Positions 29,820 to 37,875 of a stretch of DNA of 64,000 bases are shown here, piece after piece. The notes beneath the pieces are model-generated. The model ran no database searches. It saw only the letters and a program-made list of their open reading frames with translations, and was not told the DNA's origin. The translations under genes were made by a program, and so were the position numbers. Numbering within the stretch: position 1 is the first letter of the stretch; every line of letters begins with the position of its first letter. This stretch comes from Streptomyces katrae (GTDB lineage: Bacteria > Actinomycetota > Actinomycetes > Streptomycetales > Streptomycetaceae), in contig NZ_JNZY01000004.1 of NCBI RefSeq assembly GCF_000717655.1, forward strand, positions 62,001-126,000, read 5' to 3'.

Positions 29820-31157
29820 GTGAAGGACATCCTGGACGCGATCCAGTCCCAGGCCGCTACGGCCGCCGACTTCGCGGCCCTGCCGCTCCCCGACTCGTAC
29901 CGCGCGATCACCGTGCACAAGGACGAGGCGGAGATGTTCGCGGGGCTCACCACCCGTGAGAAGGACCCGCGCAAGTCCCTGCACCTCGACCAGGTGCCCG
30001 TGCCGGAACTCGGTCCGGGCGAGGCCCTGGTGGCCGTCATGGCCTCGTCGGTCAACTACAACTCCGTGTGGACCTCGATCTTCGAGCCGGTGTCCACCTT
30101 CAGCTTCCTGGAGCGCTACGGGCGCCTCTCGGAGCTCACCAAGCGCCACGACCTCCCGTACCACATCATCGGTTCGGACCTCGCGGGCGTCGTGCTGCGC
30201 ACCGGCCCCGGCGTCAACGCCTGGAACCCCGGCGACGAGGTCGTCGCGCACTGCCTCTCGGTCGAGCTGGAGTCCTCGGACGGCCACAACGACACGATGC
30301 TCGACCCCGAGCAGCGCATCTGGGGCTTCGAGACGAACTTCGGCGGCCTCGCCGAGATCGCACTCGTCAAGTCCAACCAGCTGATGCCCAAGCCCGGCCA
30401 CCTGAGCTGGGAGGAGGCCGCCTCGCCCGGCCTGGTCAACTCCACCGCCTACCGCCAGCTGGTCTCCCGCAACGGCGCCGGCATGAAGCAGGGCGACAAC
30501 GTCCTGATCTGGGGCGCCAGCGGCGGGCTCGGCTCGTACGCCACCCAGTTCGCGCTGGCCGGCGGCGCCAACCCGATCTGCGTCGTCTCCAGCGCGCAGA
30601 AGGCGGACATCTGCCGCGCGATGGGCGCGACCGCGATCATCGACCGCAGCGCCGAGGGCTACAAGTTCTGGAAGGACGAGCACACCCAGGACCCCAAGGA
30701 GTGGAAGCGCTTCGGCAAGCGCATCCGCGAGCTGACCGGCGGCGAGGACATCGACATCGTCTTCGAGCACCCCGGCCGGGAGACCTTCGGCGCCAGCGTC
30801 TACGTCACCCGCAAGGGCGGCACCATCACCACCTGCGCCTCGACCTCGGGCTACATGCACGAGTACGACAACCGCTACCTGTGGATGTCGCTGAAGCGGA
30901 TCATCGGCTCGCACTTCGCCAACTACCGCGAGGCGTGGGAGGCGAACCGCCTGATCGCCAAGGGCAAGATCCACCCCACGCTGTCGAAGGTCTACTCCCT
31001 GGAGGAGACCGGCCAGGCGGCTTACGACGTCCACCGCAACCTCCACCAGGGCAAGGTCGGCGTCCTGGCGCTGGCCCCCGAGGAGGGCCTGGGCGTCCGC
31101 GACCACGAGATGCGCGCCACGCACCTCGACGCGATCAACCGCTTCCGGAACATCTGA
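29820..31157 (+). CDS. ccr: Crotonyl-CoA carboxylase/reductase
   Basis: 445 residues from GTG 29820 with GGAGG upstream. It is a medium-chain dehydrogenase/reductase with the Ccr signature: EMFAGLTTREKDPRKSLHLD, VNYNSVWTSIFEPVSTFSFLERYGR, SDLAGVVLRTGPGVNAWNPGDEVVAHC, LIWGASGGLGSYATQFALAGGA (NADPH-binding glycine motif) and EHPGRETFGASVYVTRKGGTITTCAS. Ccr reductively carboxylates crotonyl-CoA with NADPH and CO2 to (2S)-ethylmalonyl-CoA. This product is both the entry to the ethylmalonyl-CoA pathway and an extender unit for polyketides, which makes the gene a precursor-supply point. It leads a five-gene operon; the mutase gene follows 31 bases after the stop. Confidence 0.96.
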   Translation: MKDILDAIQSQAATAADFAALPLPDSYRAITVHKDEAEMFAGLTTREKDPRKSLHLDQVPVPELGPGEALVAVMASSVNYNSVWTSIFEPVSTFSFLERYGRLSELTKRHDLPYHIIGSDLAGVVLRTGPGVNAWNPGDEVVAHCLSVELESSDGHNDTMLDPEQRIWGFETNFGGLAEIALVKSNQLMPKPGHLSWEEAASPGLVNSTAYRQLVSRNGAGMKQGDNVLIWGASGGLGSYATQFALAGGANPICVVSSAQKADICRAMGATAIIDRSAEGYKFWKDEHTQDPKEWKRFGKRIRELTGGEDIDIVFEHPGRETFGASVYVTRKGGTITTCASTSGYMHEYDNRYLWMSLKRIIGSHFANYREAWEANRLIAKGKIHPTLSKVYSLEETGQAAYDVHRNLHQGKVGVLALAPEEGLGVRDHEMRATHLDAINRFRNI

Positions 31158-31188
31158 GTCGGCTCAAAGGCCCTAAGGATCGCCTGAG

Positions 31189-33240
31189 ATGACAGAGCGC
31201 CAGAAAGACCGTCCGTGGCTCATGCGGACGTACGCCGGCCACTCCACGGCCGAGGCGTCCAACGAGCTGTACCGCCGCAACCTCGCCAAGGGCCAGACCG
31301 GCCTGTCGGTCGCGTTCGACCTTCCGACGCAGACCGGCTACGACCCCGACCACATCCTCGCCCGCGGCGAGGTGGGCCGGGTCGGGGTCCCGGTCTCCCA
31401 TCTGGGCGACATGCGGCGGCTGTTCCAGGACATCCCCCTGGAGCAGATGAACACCTCGATGACGATCAACGCCACCGCCATGTGGCTGCTGGCGCTCTAC
31501 CAGGTGGCCGCCGAGGAGCAGGGCGCGGACATCGCCCTGCTCCAGGGCACCACCCAGAACGACATCGTCAAGGAGTACCTTTCGCGCGGGACGCACGTCT
31601 TCCCGCCCGGGCCCTCGCTCCGCCTGACGACGGACATGATCGCGTACACGGTCAACCACATTCCGAAGTGGAACCCGATCAACATCTGCTCGTACCACCT
31701 CCAGGAGGCCGGGGCCACCCCGGTCCAGGAGATCTCGTACGCGATGTCGACCGCGATCGCCGTGCTGGACTCGGTGCGCGACTCGGGCCAGGTGCCCGAG
31801 GAGCGCTTCGGCGAGGTCGTCGCCCGCATCTCCTTCTTCGTGAACGCGGGCGTCCGCTTCATCGAGGAGATGTGCAAGATGCGCGCCTTCGGCCGCATCT
31901 GGGACAAGGTCACCCAGGAGCGCTACGGCATCGAGAACGCGAAGCAGCGTCGCTTCCGTTACGGCGTCCAGGTCAACTCCCTGGGACTGACCGAGGCGCA
32001 GCCGGAGAACAACGTCCAGCGCATCGTGCTGGAGATGCTCGCGGTCACCCTCTCCAAGGACGCCCGGGCCCGCGCGGTGCAGCTGCCGGCCTGGAACGAG
32101 GCGCTGGGCCTGCCCCGGCCCTGGGACCAGCAGTGGTCGCTGCGCATCCAGCAGGTCCTGGCGCACGAGAGCGACCTGCTGGAGTACGAGGACATCTTCG
32201 CCGGATCCCACGTCATCGAGGCCAAAGTCGACTCCCTGGTCGCCGACTGCCTGGCCGAGATCGACCGGATCCAGGAGATGGGCGGCGCGATGGCCGCCGT
32301 CGAGTCCGGGTACCTGAAGTCCCAGCTCGTCTCCTCGCATGCCGAGCGGCGGGCCCGGATCGAGGCCGGCGAGGACAAGATCGTCGGTGTCAACTGCTAC
32401 GAGCAGACCGAGCCGAACCCGCTCACGGCCGATCTGGACGGCGCCATCATGACGGTCGACCCGGCCGTCGAGGCGCTGACCGTGGAGCGGATCGTCCGCT
32501 GGCGCGAGGAGCGGCAGGAGTCCTCGGACCGGCAGGGGAACGGCGACCCGTTCGCCTTCCCGACGGTGATGCAGGCCCTGGACCGGCTGAAGGAGGCCGC
32601 GGCCGGGACCGAGAACCTGATGGAGGCCACGCTGGAGTGCGCCCGTGCCGGTGTCACCACCGGCGAGTGGGCGAATGCGCTGCGCGAGGTGTTCGGCGAG
32701 TTCCGCGCCCCGACCGGGGTCTCCTCGGCCCCGGTGGCCGTGACCGCCGAGGAGGGGACGCCGATGGCCCTCGTCCGCGAGAAGGTCGCCCGTACCGCCG
32801 AGGACCTGGGCTCCGGCCGGCTGCGCCTGCTGGTCGGCAAGCCCGGCCTGGACGGGCACTCGAACGGCGCCGAGCAGATCGCCGTACGGGCCCGCGACGC
32901 CGGGTTCGAGGTGGTCTACCAGGGCATCCGGCTGACGCCCGAGGAGATCTCCTCGGCGGCGCTGGCCGAGGACGTGCACTGCGTGGGACTGTCCATCCTG
33001 TCCGGTTCGCACAGCGCGCTCGTGCCGGACGTGCTGGAACGCCTCCGTACGGCGGGGGCGGGTGACATCCCCGTTGTGCTCGGCGGCATCATTCCGAACG
33101 CCGATGCCATCGCCCTCAAGGCGGCCGGAGTCGCCGCCGTCTTCACACCCAAGGACTTCGGTATCACGGAGATCATCGGCCGTATCGTCGACGAGATCCG
33201 GAAAGCGAACAAGCTCGACCCTCTGGAGGTCCCCGCATGA
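31189..33240 (+). CDS. meaA: Ethylmalonyl-CoA mutase (MeaA type, B12-dependent)
   Basis: 683 residues, single chain. The N-terminal TIM-barrel matches acyl-CoA mutases: RPWLMRTYAGHSTAEASNELYRRNLAKGQTGLSVAFDLPTQTGYDPD, then MNTSMTINATAMWLLALYQVAAEEQ and LQGTTQNDIVKEYLSRGTHVFPP. The C-terminal cobalamin domain (about 530-675) has KPGLDGHSNGAEQIA, the DxHxxG lower-ligand motif, and GLSILSGSH. MeaA/Ecm converts (2R)-ethylmalonyl-CoA to (2S)-methylsuccinyl-CoA with adenosylcobalamin. Placement between ccr and the lyase supports Ecm rather than methylmalonyl-CoA mutase. Its stop overlaps the lyase start by ATGA. An epimerase for ethylmalonyl-CoA is not in this window. Confidence 0.94.
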   Translation: MTERQKDRPWLMRTYAGHSTAEASNELYRRNLAKGQTGLSVAFDLPTQTGYDPDHILARGEVGRVGVPVSHLGDMRRLFQDIPLEQMNTSMTINATAMWLLALYQVAAEEQGADIALLQGTTQNDIVKEYLSRGTHVFPPGPSLRLTTDMIAYTVNHIPKWNPINICSYHLQEAGATPVQEISYAMSTAIAVLDSVRDSGQVPEERFGEVVARISFFVNAGVRFIEEMCKMRAFGRIWDKVTQERYGIENAKQRRFRYGVQVNSLGLTEAQPENNVQRIVLEMLAVTLSKDARARAVQLPAWNEALGLPRPWDQQWSLRIQQVLAHESDLLEYEDIFAGSHVIEAKVDSLVADCLAEIDRIQEMGGAMAAVESGYLKSQLVSSHAERRARIEAGEDKIVGVNCYEQTEPNPLTADLDGAIMTVDPAVEALTVERIVRWREERQESSDRQGNGDPFAFPTVMQALDRLKEAAAGTENLMEATLECARAGVTTGEWANALREVFGEFRAPTGVSSAPVAVTAEEGTPMALVREKVARTAEDLGSGRLRLLVGKPGLDGHSNGAEQIAVRARDAGFEVVYQGIRLTPEEISSAALAEDVHCVGLSILSGSHSALVPDVLERLRTAGAGDIPVVLGGIIPNADAIALKAAGVAAVFTPKDFGITEIIGRIVDEIRKANKLDPLEVPA

Positions 33241-34211
33241 CCACGCCCACGTCTCCCGTGAACCGGCTGCGGCCGCGCCGCTCCTGCCTTGCGGTTCCGG
33301 GCTCGAACCCGCGGTTCCTGGAGAAGGCCCAGGGCCTGCCGGCCGACCAGGTCTTCCTCGACCTCGAGGACGCCTGCGCCCCGCTGGCCAAGGAGGGCGC
33401 CCGCCACACGATCGTGGACGCGCTGAACAACGGCGACTGGACCGGCAAGACCCGGGTCGTGCGTGTCAACGACTGGACCACGCACTGGACGTACCGCGAC
33501 GTCATCACGGTCGTGGAGGGCGCGGGCCAGAACCTCGACTGCATCATGCTGCCGAAGGTCCAGGACGCCCAGCAGGTCGTGGCGCTGGACCTGCTGCTGA
33601 CCCAGATCGAGAAGACCATGGGCTTCGAGGTCGGCAAGATCGGCATCGAGGCGCAGATCGAGAACGCCAAGGGCCTGGTCAACGTCGACGAGATCGCCGC
33701 CGCCTCGCCGCGGCTGGAGACCATCATCTTCGGCCCGGCCGACTTCATGGCCTCGATCAACATGAAGTCCCTGGTCGTGGGCATGCAGCCGCCCGGCTAC
33801 CCGGCGGACGCGTACCACTACATCCTGATGCGGATCCTGATGGCGGCCCGCATGCACAACCTCCAGGCGATCGACGGCCCCTTCCTCCAGATCCGCGACG
33901 TGGACGCGTACCGCGAGGTCGCGGGCCGGGCGGCGGCGCTGGGCTTCGACGGCAAGTGGGTGCTGCACCCGGGCCAGGTCGACGCGGCGAACGAGGTCTT
34001 CTCCCCCTCCCAGGAGGACTACGACCACTCCGAGCTGATCCTCGACGCGTACGACTGGTGCACCTCCGAGGCCGGCGGCAAGAAGGGCTCGGCGATGCTC
34101 GGCGACGAGATGATCGACGAGGCCAGCCGCAAGATGGCCCTGGTCATCGCGGGCAAGGGCCGCGCGGCGGGCATGCAGCGCACCACCAAGTTCGAGATTC
34201 CGGAGGCCTGA
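33237..34211 (+). CDS. mcl1: Malyl-CoA/beta-methylmalyl-CoA lyase (HpcH/HpaI-CitE type)
   Basis: 324 residues. The TIM-barrel C-C lyase motifs are present: RSCLAVPGSNPRFLEKAQGLPADQVFLDLEDACAPLAK (acidic residues that bind Mg), KIGIEAQIENAKGLVNVDEIAAASPRLETIIFGPADFMAS (Mg Glu/Asp and substrate loop) and GKWVLHPGQVDAANEVF near the C-terminus. In the ethylmalonyl-CoA pathway this enzyme cleaves (2R,3S)-beta-methylmalyl-CoA to glyoxylate and propionyl-CoA, and can also form or split malyl-CoA. The ATG lies in the ATGA overlap with meaA, so translation is coupled. Annotators often call it citE; context argues against citrate lyase. The gene symbol follows the pathway role. Confidence 0.9.
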   Translation: MTTPTSPVNRLRPRRSCLAVPGSNPRFLEKAQGLPADQVFLDLEDACAPLAKEGARHTIVDALNNGDWTGKTRVVRVNDWTTHWTYRDVITVVEGAGQNLDCIMLPKVQDAQQVVALDLLLTQIEKTMGFEVGKIGIEAQIENAKGLVNVDEIAAASPRLETIIFGPADFMASINMKSLVVGMQPPGYPADAYHYILMRILMAARMHNLQAIDGPFLQIRDVDAYREVAGRAAALGFDGKWVLHPGQVDAANEVFSPSQEDYDHSELILDAYDWCTSEAGGKKGSAMLGDEMIDEASRKMALVIAGKGRAAGMQRTTKFEIPEA

Positions 34212-34216
34212 TCCCG

Positions 34217-34729
34217 ATGCAGTTCGGACGCACGTACGAAGAGTTCGAGGTCGGGGCGGTCTACAAGCACTGGCCCGGAAAGACGGTCACCGAGTACGAC
34301 GACCACCTCTTCTGTCTGCTGACCATGAACCACCACCCGCTCCACATGGACAGCAATTACGCCGAGAACACCACCGACTTCGGCAAGAACGTGGTCGTGG
34401 GCAACTACATCTACTCGCTGCTGCTCGGCATGTCCGTGCCGGACGTCTCCGGGAAGGCCATCGCCAACCTCGAGATCGAGTCCCTGCGGCACGTGGCGCC
34501 GACCTTCCACGGCGACACCATCTACGGCGAGACCACGGTCCTCGACAAGACCCCGTCGAAGTCGAAGAACGACCGCGGCATCGTCTACGTGGAGACCAAG
34601 GGCTACAAGCAGGACGGCACCCTCGTCTGCGTCTTCCGGCGCAAGGTGATGGTCCCGACCGAGACGTACATCAAGGAGCGCGGCGGCGAGCAGCCCGGCC
34701 GCCCGCAGCTGAAGGAACAGGGGAAGTAG
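34217..34729 (+). CDS. MaoC-family hydratase, probable mesaconyl-CoA hydratase
   Basis: 170 residues from ATG 34217, five bases after the lyase stop. It is one hot-dog domain: GRTYEEFEVGAVYKHWPGKTVTEYDDHLFCLLTMNHHPLHMDSNYAENT contains the hydratase-2 motif (the NHHPLHMD region with the catalytic Asp/His), followed by VVVGNYIYSLLLGMSVPD. By position it should hydrate mesaconyl-C1-CoA to beta-methylmalyl-CoA. The proteobacterial Mch is about twice as long with two hot-dog domains; this single-domain form would have to dimerise, as MaoC proteins do. Function is inferred from the operon. Confidence 0.85.
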   Translation: MQFGRTYEEFEVGAVYKHWPGKTVTEYDDHLFCLLTMNHHPLHMDSNYAENTTDFGKNVVVGNYIYSLLLGMSVPDVSGKAIANLEIESLRHVAPTFHGDTIYGETTVLDKTPSKSKNDRGIVYVETKGYKQDGTLVCVFRRKVMVPTETYIKERGGEQPGRPQLKEQGK

Positions 34730-34731
34730 CC

Positions 34732-35937
34732 ATGGCCCGACTCGCCCAGACCGCCGGGCTCACCGACGTCCAGCGGGAGATCCTCAAGACCGTCCGGGAG
34801 TTCGTCGACAAGGAGATCATCCCGGTCGCGACGGAGCTCGAACACCGTGACGAGTACCCGCAGCAGATCGTCGACGGCCTCAAGGAGCTCGGCCTCTTCG
34901 GCCTGATGATCCCGGAGGAGTACGGCGGCCTGGGCGAGTCCCTTCTCACGTACGCGCTGTGCGTCGAGGAGATCGCGCGGGGCTGGATGTCCGTCTCGGG
35001 CATCATCAACACGCACTTCATCGTGGCGTACATGCTCAAGCAGCACGGCACGCAGGAGCAGAAGGACTACTTCCTTCCGCGGATGGCCCTGGGCGAGGTG
35101 CGCGGCGCGTTCTCGATGTCCGAGCCGGCGCTGGGCTCCGATGTGTCGGCCATCTCGTCCAAGGCGGTGAAGGACGGGGACGACTACGTCCTGAACGGCC
35201 AGAAGATGTGGCTGACGAACGGCGGCAGCTCCACCCTGGTGGCCGTTCTGGTGCGAAGTGACGAAGGCCACCCCGAGGGCACGGCCCCGCACAAGTCGAT
35301 GACGACCTTCCTCGTCGAGAAGGAGCCGGGCTTCGGTGAGGTCCGTCCGGGCCTGACCATCCCGGGCAAGATCGACAAGATGGGCTACAAGGGCGTCGAC
35401 ACGACCGAGCTCATCATGGACGGACTGCGCATTCCGGCCAATCGGGTCCTCGGAGGCCAGACCGGCCGAGGGTTTTACCAAATGATGGACGGGGTCGAGG
35501 TCGGCCGCGTCAACGTGGCGGCGCGTGGCTGCGGCGTCGCTCAGCGTGCGTTCGAGCTGGGTGTCTCGTATGCCCAGCAACGTCACACTTTCGGCAAGGC
35601 GATCGCCGAGCACCAGGCCATCCAGTTCAAGCTGGCCGAGATGGCTACCAAGGTCGAGGCCGCCCATGCGATGATGGTGAACGCGGCACGCAAAAAGGAC
35701 TCCGGGGAACGAAACGACCTCGAAGCAGGGATGGCGAAGTACCTCGCCTCCGAATACTGCAAAGAGGTGGTGGAGGACGCCTTCCGTATCCATGGCGGCT
35801 ACGGGTTCTCGAAGGAGTACGAGATCGAGCGCCTCTACCGCGAGGCACCGATGCTGCTGATCGGTGAAGGGACGGCCGAGATCCAGAAAATGATCATCGG
35901 TCGGCGTCTTCTCGAGGAGTACCGACTCCAGGGCTGA
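34732..35937 (+). CDS. Acyl-CoA dehydrogenase, probable (2S)-methylsuccinyl-CoA dehydrogenase
   Basis: 401 residues, two bases after the hydratase gene. It has the ACAD layout: N-terminal helices with VREFVDKEIIPVATELEHRDEYPQQIVDGLKELGLFGLMIPEEYGG, the middle beta domain with RGAFSMSEPALGSDVSAI and YVLNGQKMWLTNGG, and the C-terminal helices RHTFGKAIAEHQAIQFKLAEMATKVEAA and LYREAPMLLIGEGTAEIQKMIIGR (FAD contacts; catalytic Glu expected in GEGTAEIQ). In the operon it should oxidise methylsuccinyl-CoA to mesaconyl-CoA. The proteobacterial enzyme is about 150 residues longer; this is a standard-length ACAD, so the substrate is inferred from context. Confidence 0.87.
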   Translation: MARLAQTAGLTDVQREILKTVREFVDKEIIPVATELEHRDEYPQQIVDGLKELGLFGLMIPEEYGGLGESLLTYALCVEEIARGWMSVSGIINTHFIVAYMLKQHGTQEQKDYFLPRMALGEVRGAFSMSEPALGSDVSAISSKAVKDGDDYVLNGQKMWLTNGGSSTLVAVLVRSDEGHPEGTAPHKSMTTFLVEKEPGFGEVRPGLTIPGKIDKMGYKGVDTTELIMDGLRIPANRVLGGQTGRGFYQMMDGVEVGRVNVAARGCGVAQRAFELGVSYAQQRHTFGKAIAEHQAIQFKLAEMATKVEAAHAMMVNAARKKDSGERNDLEAGMAKYLASEYCKEVVEDAFRIHGGYGFSKEYEIERLYREAPMLLIGEGTAEIQKMIIGRRLLEEYRLQG

Positions 35938-35943
35938 AAGTCC

Positions 35944-35980
35944 CTTTTGCGGCGGATCCTCCATGGGTTCGTCGCAAAAG
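35944..35980. terminator. Hairpin terminator after the ethylmalonyl-CoA operon
   Basis: CTTTTGCGGCG (35944-35954) pairs with CGTCGCAAAAG (35970-35980) with one mismatch around a 15-base loop; the CTTTT/AAAAG ends give the hairpin flanking T-tracts in either orientation. It closes the ccr operon seven bases after the last stop. Confidence 0.75.
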
Positions 35981-36123
35981 AATCACTGGCAGTCACTGGC
36001 CTGCGGCCATCGACTCGGCTTCTGGCTTGCCCAGTTGTTGCGTGCAACCGATAGCATTCCAGTAAAGCCGCCGTCCCGTCCCCCTGTTTGCGGCGCGGCA
36101 ATCACCCGCTACGAAGGTCATCC

Positions 36124-36780
36124 ATGCCCCACAGCCAAACCTCTGCACCTCGCGTCGGCATCCTCGGTGGACGTCTCGCACGCGGAGCATCGCCGTGGCT
36201 TCTGCCGACCGTCGCCACCGCTGCGCTCAGCCTCACCCGGGCCCGCAAGTCCGGGCGCTGGGCGGCAGTGGCCGTGCCCACCACCGCTCTCGCGGCGGGC
36301 ATGCTGTGGTTCTTCCGCGACCCCGAGCGCGAGATCGCTCAGGGCCGTGTCATCTCCCCCGCCGACGGTGTGGTGCAGAGCATCATGCCGTGGAAGGACG
36401 GACGGACCCGGGTCGCGATCTTCATGAGCCCGCTGAACGTCCACGTCAACCGCGCGCCCCTCGCGGGCACGGTGACGTCCGTGGAGCACGTCCCCGGCGG
36501 GTTCGTCCCGGCGTTCAACAAGGAGAGCGAGAACAACGAGCGCGTTGTCTGGCACTTCGACACCGAGCTCGGCGACATCGAGATGGTGCAGATCGCCGGC
36601 GCCGTCGCACGCCGCATCGTCCCGTACCTGCCGGCCGGTACCAAGGTGGAGCAGGGCGAACGCATCGGTCTGATCCGCTTCGGCTCCCGCGTCGACATCT
36701 ACCTCCCCGAGGGTGTCGAGGTCGCGGTCGAGGTCGGGCAGGCCACCACCGCGGGGGTGACCCGAATTGACCGTGACTGA
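36124..36780 (+). CDS. psd: Phosphatidylserine decarboxylase proenzyme
   Basis: 218 residues. A hydrophobic N-terminal region (WLLPTVATAALSL and AAVAVPTTALAAGMLWFF) precedes the short-form decarboxylase domain: FRDPEREIAQGRVISPADGVVQSIMPWKDG, IFMSPLNVHVNRAPLAGTV, FNKESENNERVVWHFDTELGDIEMVQIAGAVARRI and LIRFGSRVDIYLPEGVEV. The RFGS segment is the self-cleavage site that creates the pyruvoyl cofactor. The enzyme converts phosphatidylserine to phosphatidylethanolamine at the cytoplasmic membrane. It overlaps pssA, the preceding pathway step, so the two are coupled. Upstream there is a GTTGC-GT-GCAAC dyad (36037-36048) and a possible -10 TAGCAT (about 36051-36056). Confidence 0.92.
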   Translation: MPHSQTSAPRVGILGGRLARGASPWLLPTVATAALSLTRARKSGRWAAVAVPTTALAAGMLWFFRDPEREIAQGRVISPADGVVQSIMPWKDGRTRVAIFMSPLNVHVNRAPLAGTVTSVEHVPGGFVPAFNKESENNERVVWHFDTELGDIEMVQIAGAVARRIVPYLPAGTKVEQGERIGLIRFGSRVDIYLPEGVEVAVEVGQATTAGVTRIDRD

Positions 36781-37639
36781 CCCTGAGACTCCCACCACAC
36801 CGTCGGGCGGGTGGGTGCCCGAGGCCGCTGAGGAGGAGTCCGCCGAGGACGACATGCCGCTCTCGCTGCGGCTGTCGATAGCGGACACGCTCACCCTCGG
36901 CAACGCGACCTGCGGATTCATGGCGGTGTACTTCACCACCACCGGGATCCTCATCCCGCACCTCACCGGCAGCGGCGAGTCGGGCATGGCCCGTAACAGC
37001 GCCGCGACGGCAGTGATACTGATGCTGCTCGCCGCGGTCTTCGACCTCTTCGACGGCATCGTGGCCCGCAAGCTGCGCAGCTCGCCGATGGGCGCGGAGC
37101 TGGACAACCTGTCCGACCTGATCAGCTTCGGGCTGGCGCCGGCGTACTTCGTGCTGGTGTACGGCATGGTCGCCGACGACGCGGTGCAGAAGATGTCGGC
37201 GCTGGCGGCGATCGTGGTGCTGCTGGCCGTGGTGCTCAGACTCGCGAGATTCAGCTGCGTGACGATGAAGGACGGCATGTTCCAGGGCATGCCGAGCCCC
37301 TTCGGCGCGCTGACGGTCGTCTCGATCGTGCTGCTGGAGCTGCCGTTCGTCCCGACGCTGCTGGCGATCATCGGGGTGGCGTGGCTGATGGTGAGCCGGG
37401 TCGAGTACCCGAAGCCGCGGGGTGTCCTCGCGGTGGCGATGCTGAGCTGGATCATCGGGGCCATGGGCCTGCTGGCGGCCTGGGCGTTCGACGCCCCGGG
37501 CGGGCAGCTGCTGCTCCAGGCGGGCTGCGCGCTGCAGATCGCTCTGGCGGCCACGATCCCGCTGTTCGCGACGACTCGGCGGGCGAACACGTTCCGCCAC
37601 AACCGCCGCGAGGCGCGGGCGGCATCGCAACTGCCGTAG
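36767..37639 (+). CDS. pssA: CDP-diacylglycerol-serine O-phosphatidyltransferase
   Basis: 290 residues if the TTG at 36767 is used; GTG 36773 is an alternative, but TTG is better spaced from GGGGGTGA (36753-36760). An acidic N-terminus (about 1-40) is followed by six to eight membrane helices. The CDP-alcohol phosphotransferase motif is clear: LFDGIVARKLRSSPMGAELDNLSD, giving the DGxxAR...G...D...D metal-binding residues. The enzyme forms phosphatidylserine from CDP-diacylglycerol and serine; Psd from the preceding gene then decarboxylates it. The 14-base overlap with psd supports coordinated synthesis. Confidence 0.92.
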   Translation: MTVTDPETPTTPSGGWVPEAAEEESAEDDMPLSLRLSIADTLTLGNATCGFMAVYFTTTGILIPHLTGSGESGMARNSAATAVILMLLAAVFDLFDGIVARKLRSSPMGAELDNLSDLISFGLAPAYFVLVYGMVADDAVQKMSALAAIVVLLAVVLRLARFSCVTMKDGMFQGMPSPFGALTVVSIVLLELPFVPTLLAIIGVAWLMVSRVEYPKPRGVLAVAMLSWIIGAMGLLAAWAFDAPGGQLLLQAGCALQIALAATIPLFATTRRANTFRHNRREARAASQLP

Positions 37640-37661
37640 CGCCGACCGCTGCTTTTCGGAG

Positions 37662-37689
37662 GGCCCCCGGGGTACACACCCCGGGGGCC
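37662..37689 (+). terminator. Strong GC hairpin after pssA
   Basis: GGCCCCCGGGG (37662-37672) pairs perfectly with CCCCGGGGGCC (37679-37689) around the loop TACACA. There is no long T-run afterwards (TTCGGC), the common form of Streptomyces terminators. It stands 22 bases after the pssA stop. Confidence 0.8.
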
Positions 37690-37875
37690 TTCGGCATCTC
37701 CGGAGGCCGCCGGCCGCCTGCACGGGGCGCGGCGCCTGTCCCGCCCCGCCTGTCCCGCCCAGCCGGGCCCAGGGCCCGCGGGGACGGGGGACGGGAGTGG
37801 GATGCAGCGGTGGCGGATACGCTTGATGTCGGAAAATCGCCAGCCCCGCGGGGACCGGGCCGGGATCCTGGAGCC

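Noticed and set aside
37640..37875. Possible Ada box or promoter before the Ada-AlkA gene
   Set aside because: Beyond the pssA terminator I could not point to a specific sequence with confidence.
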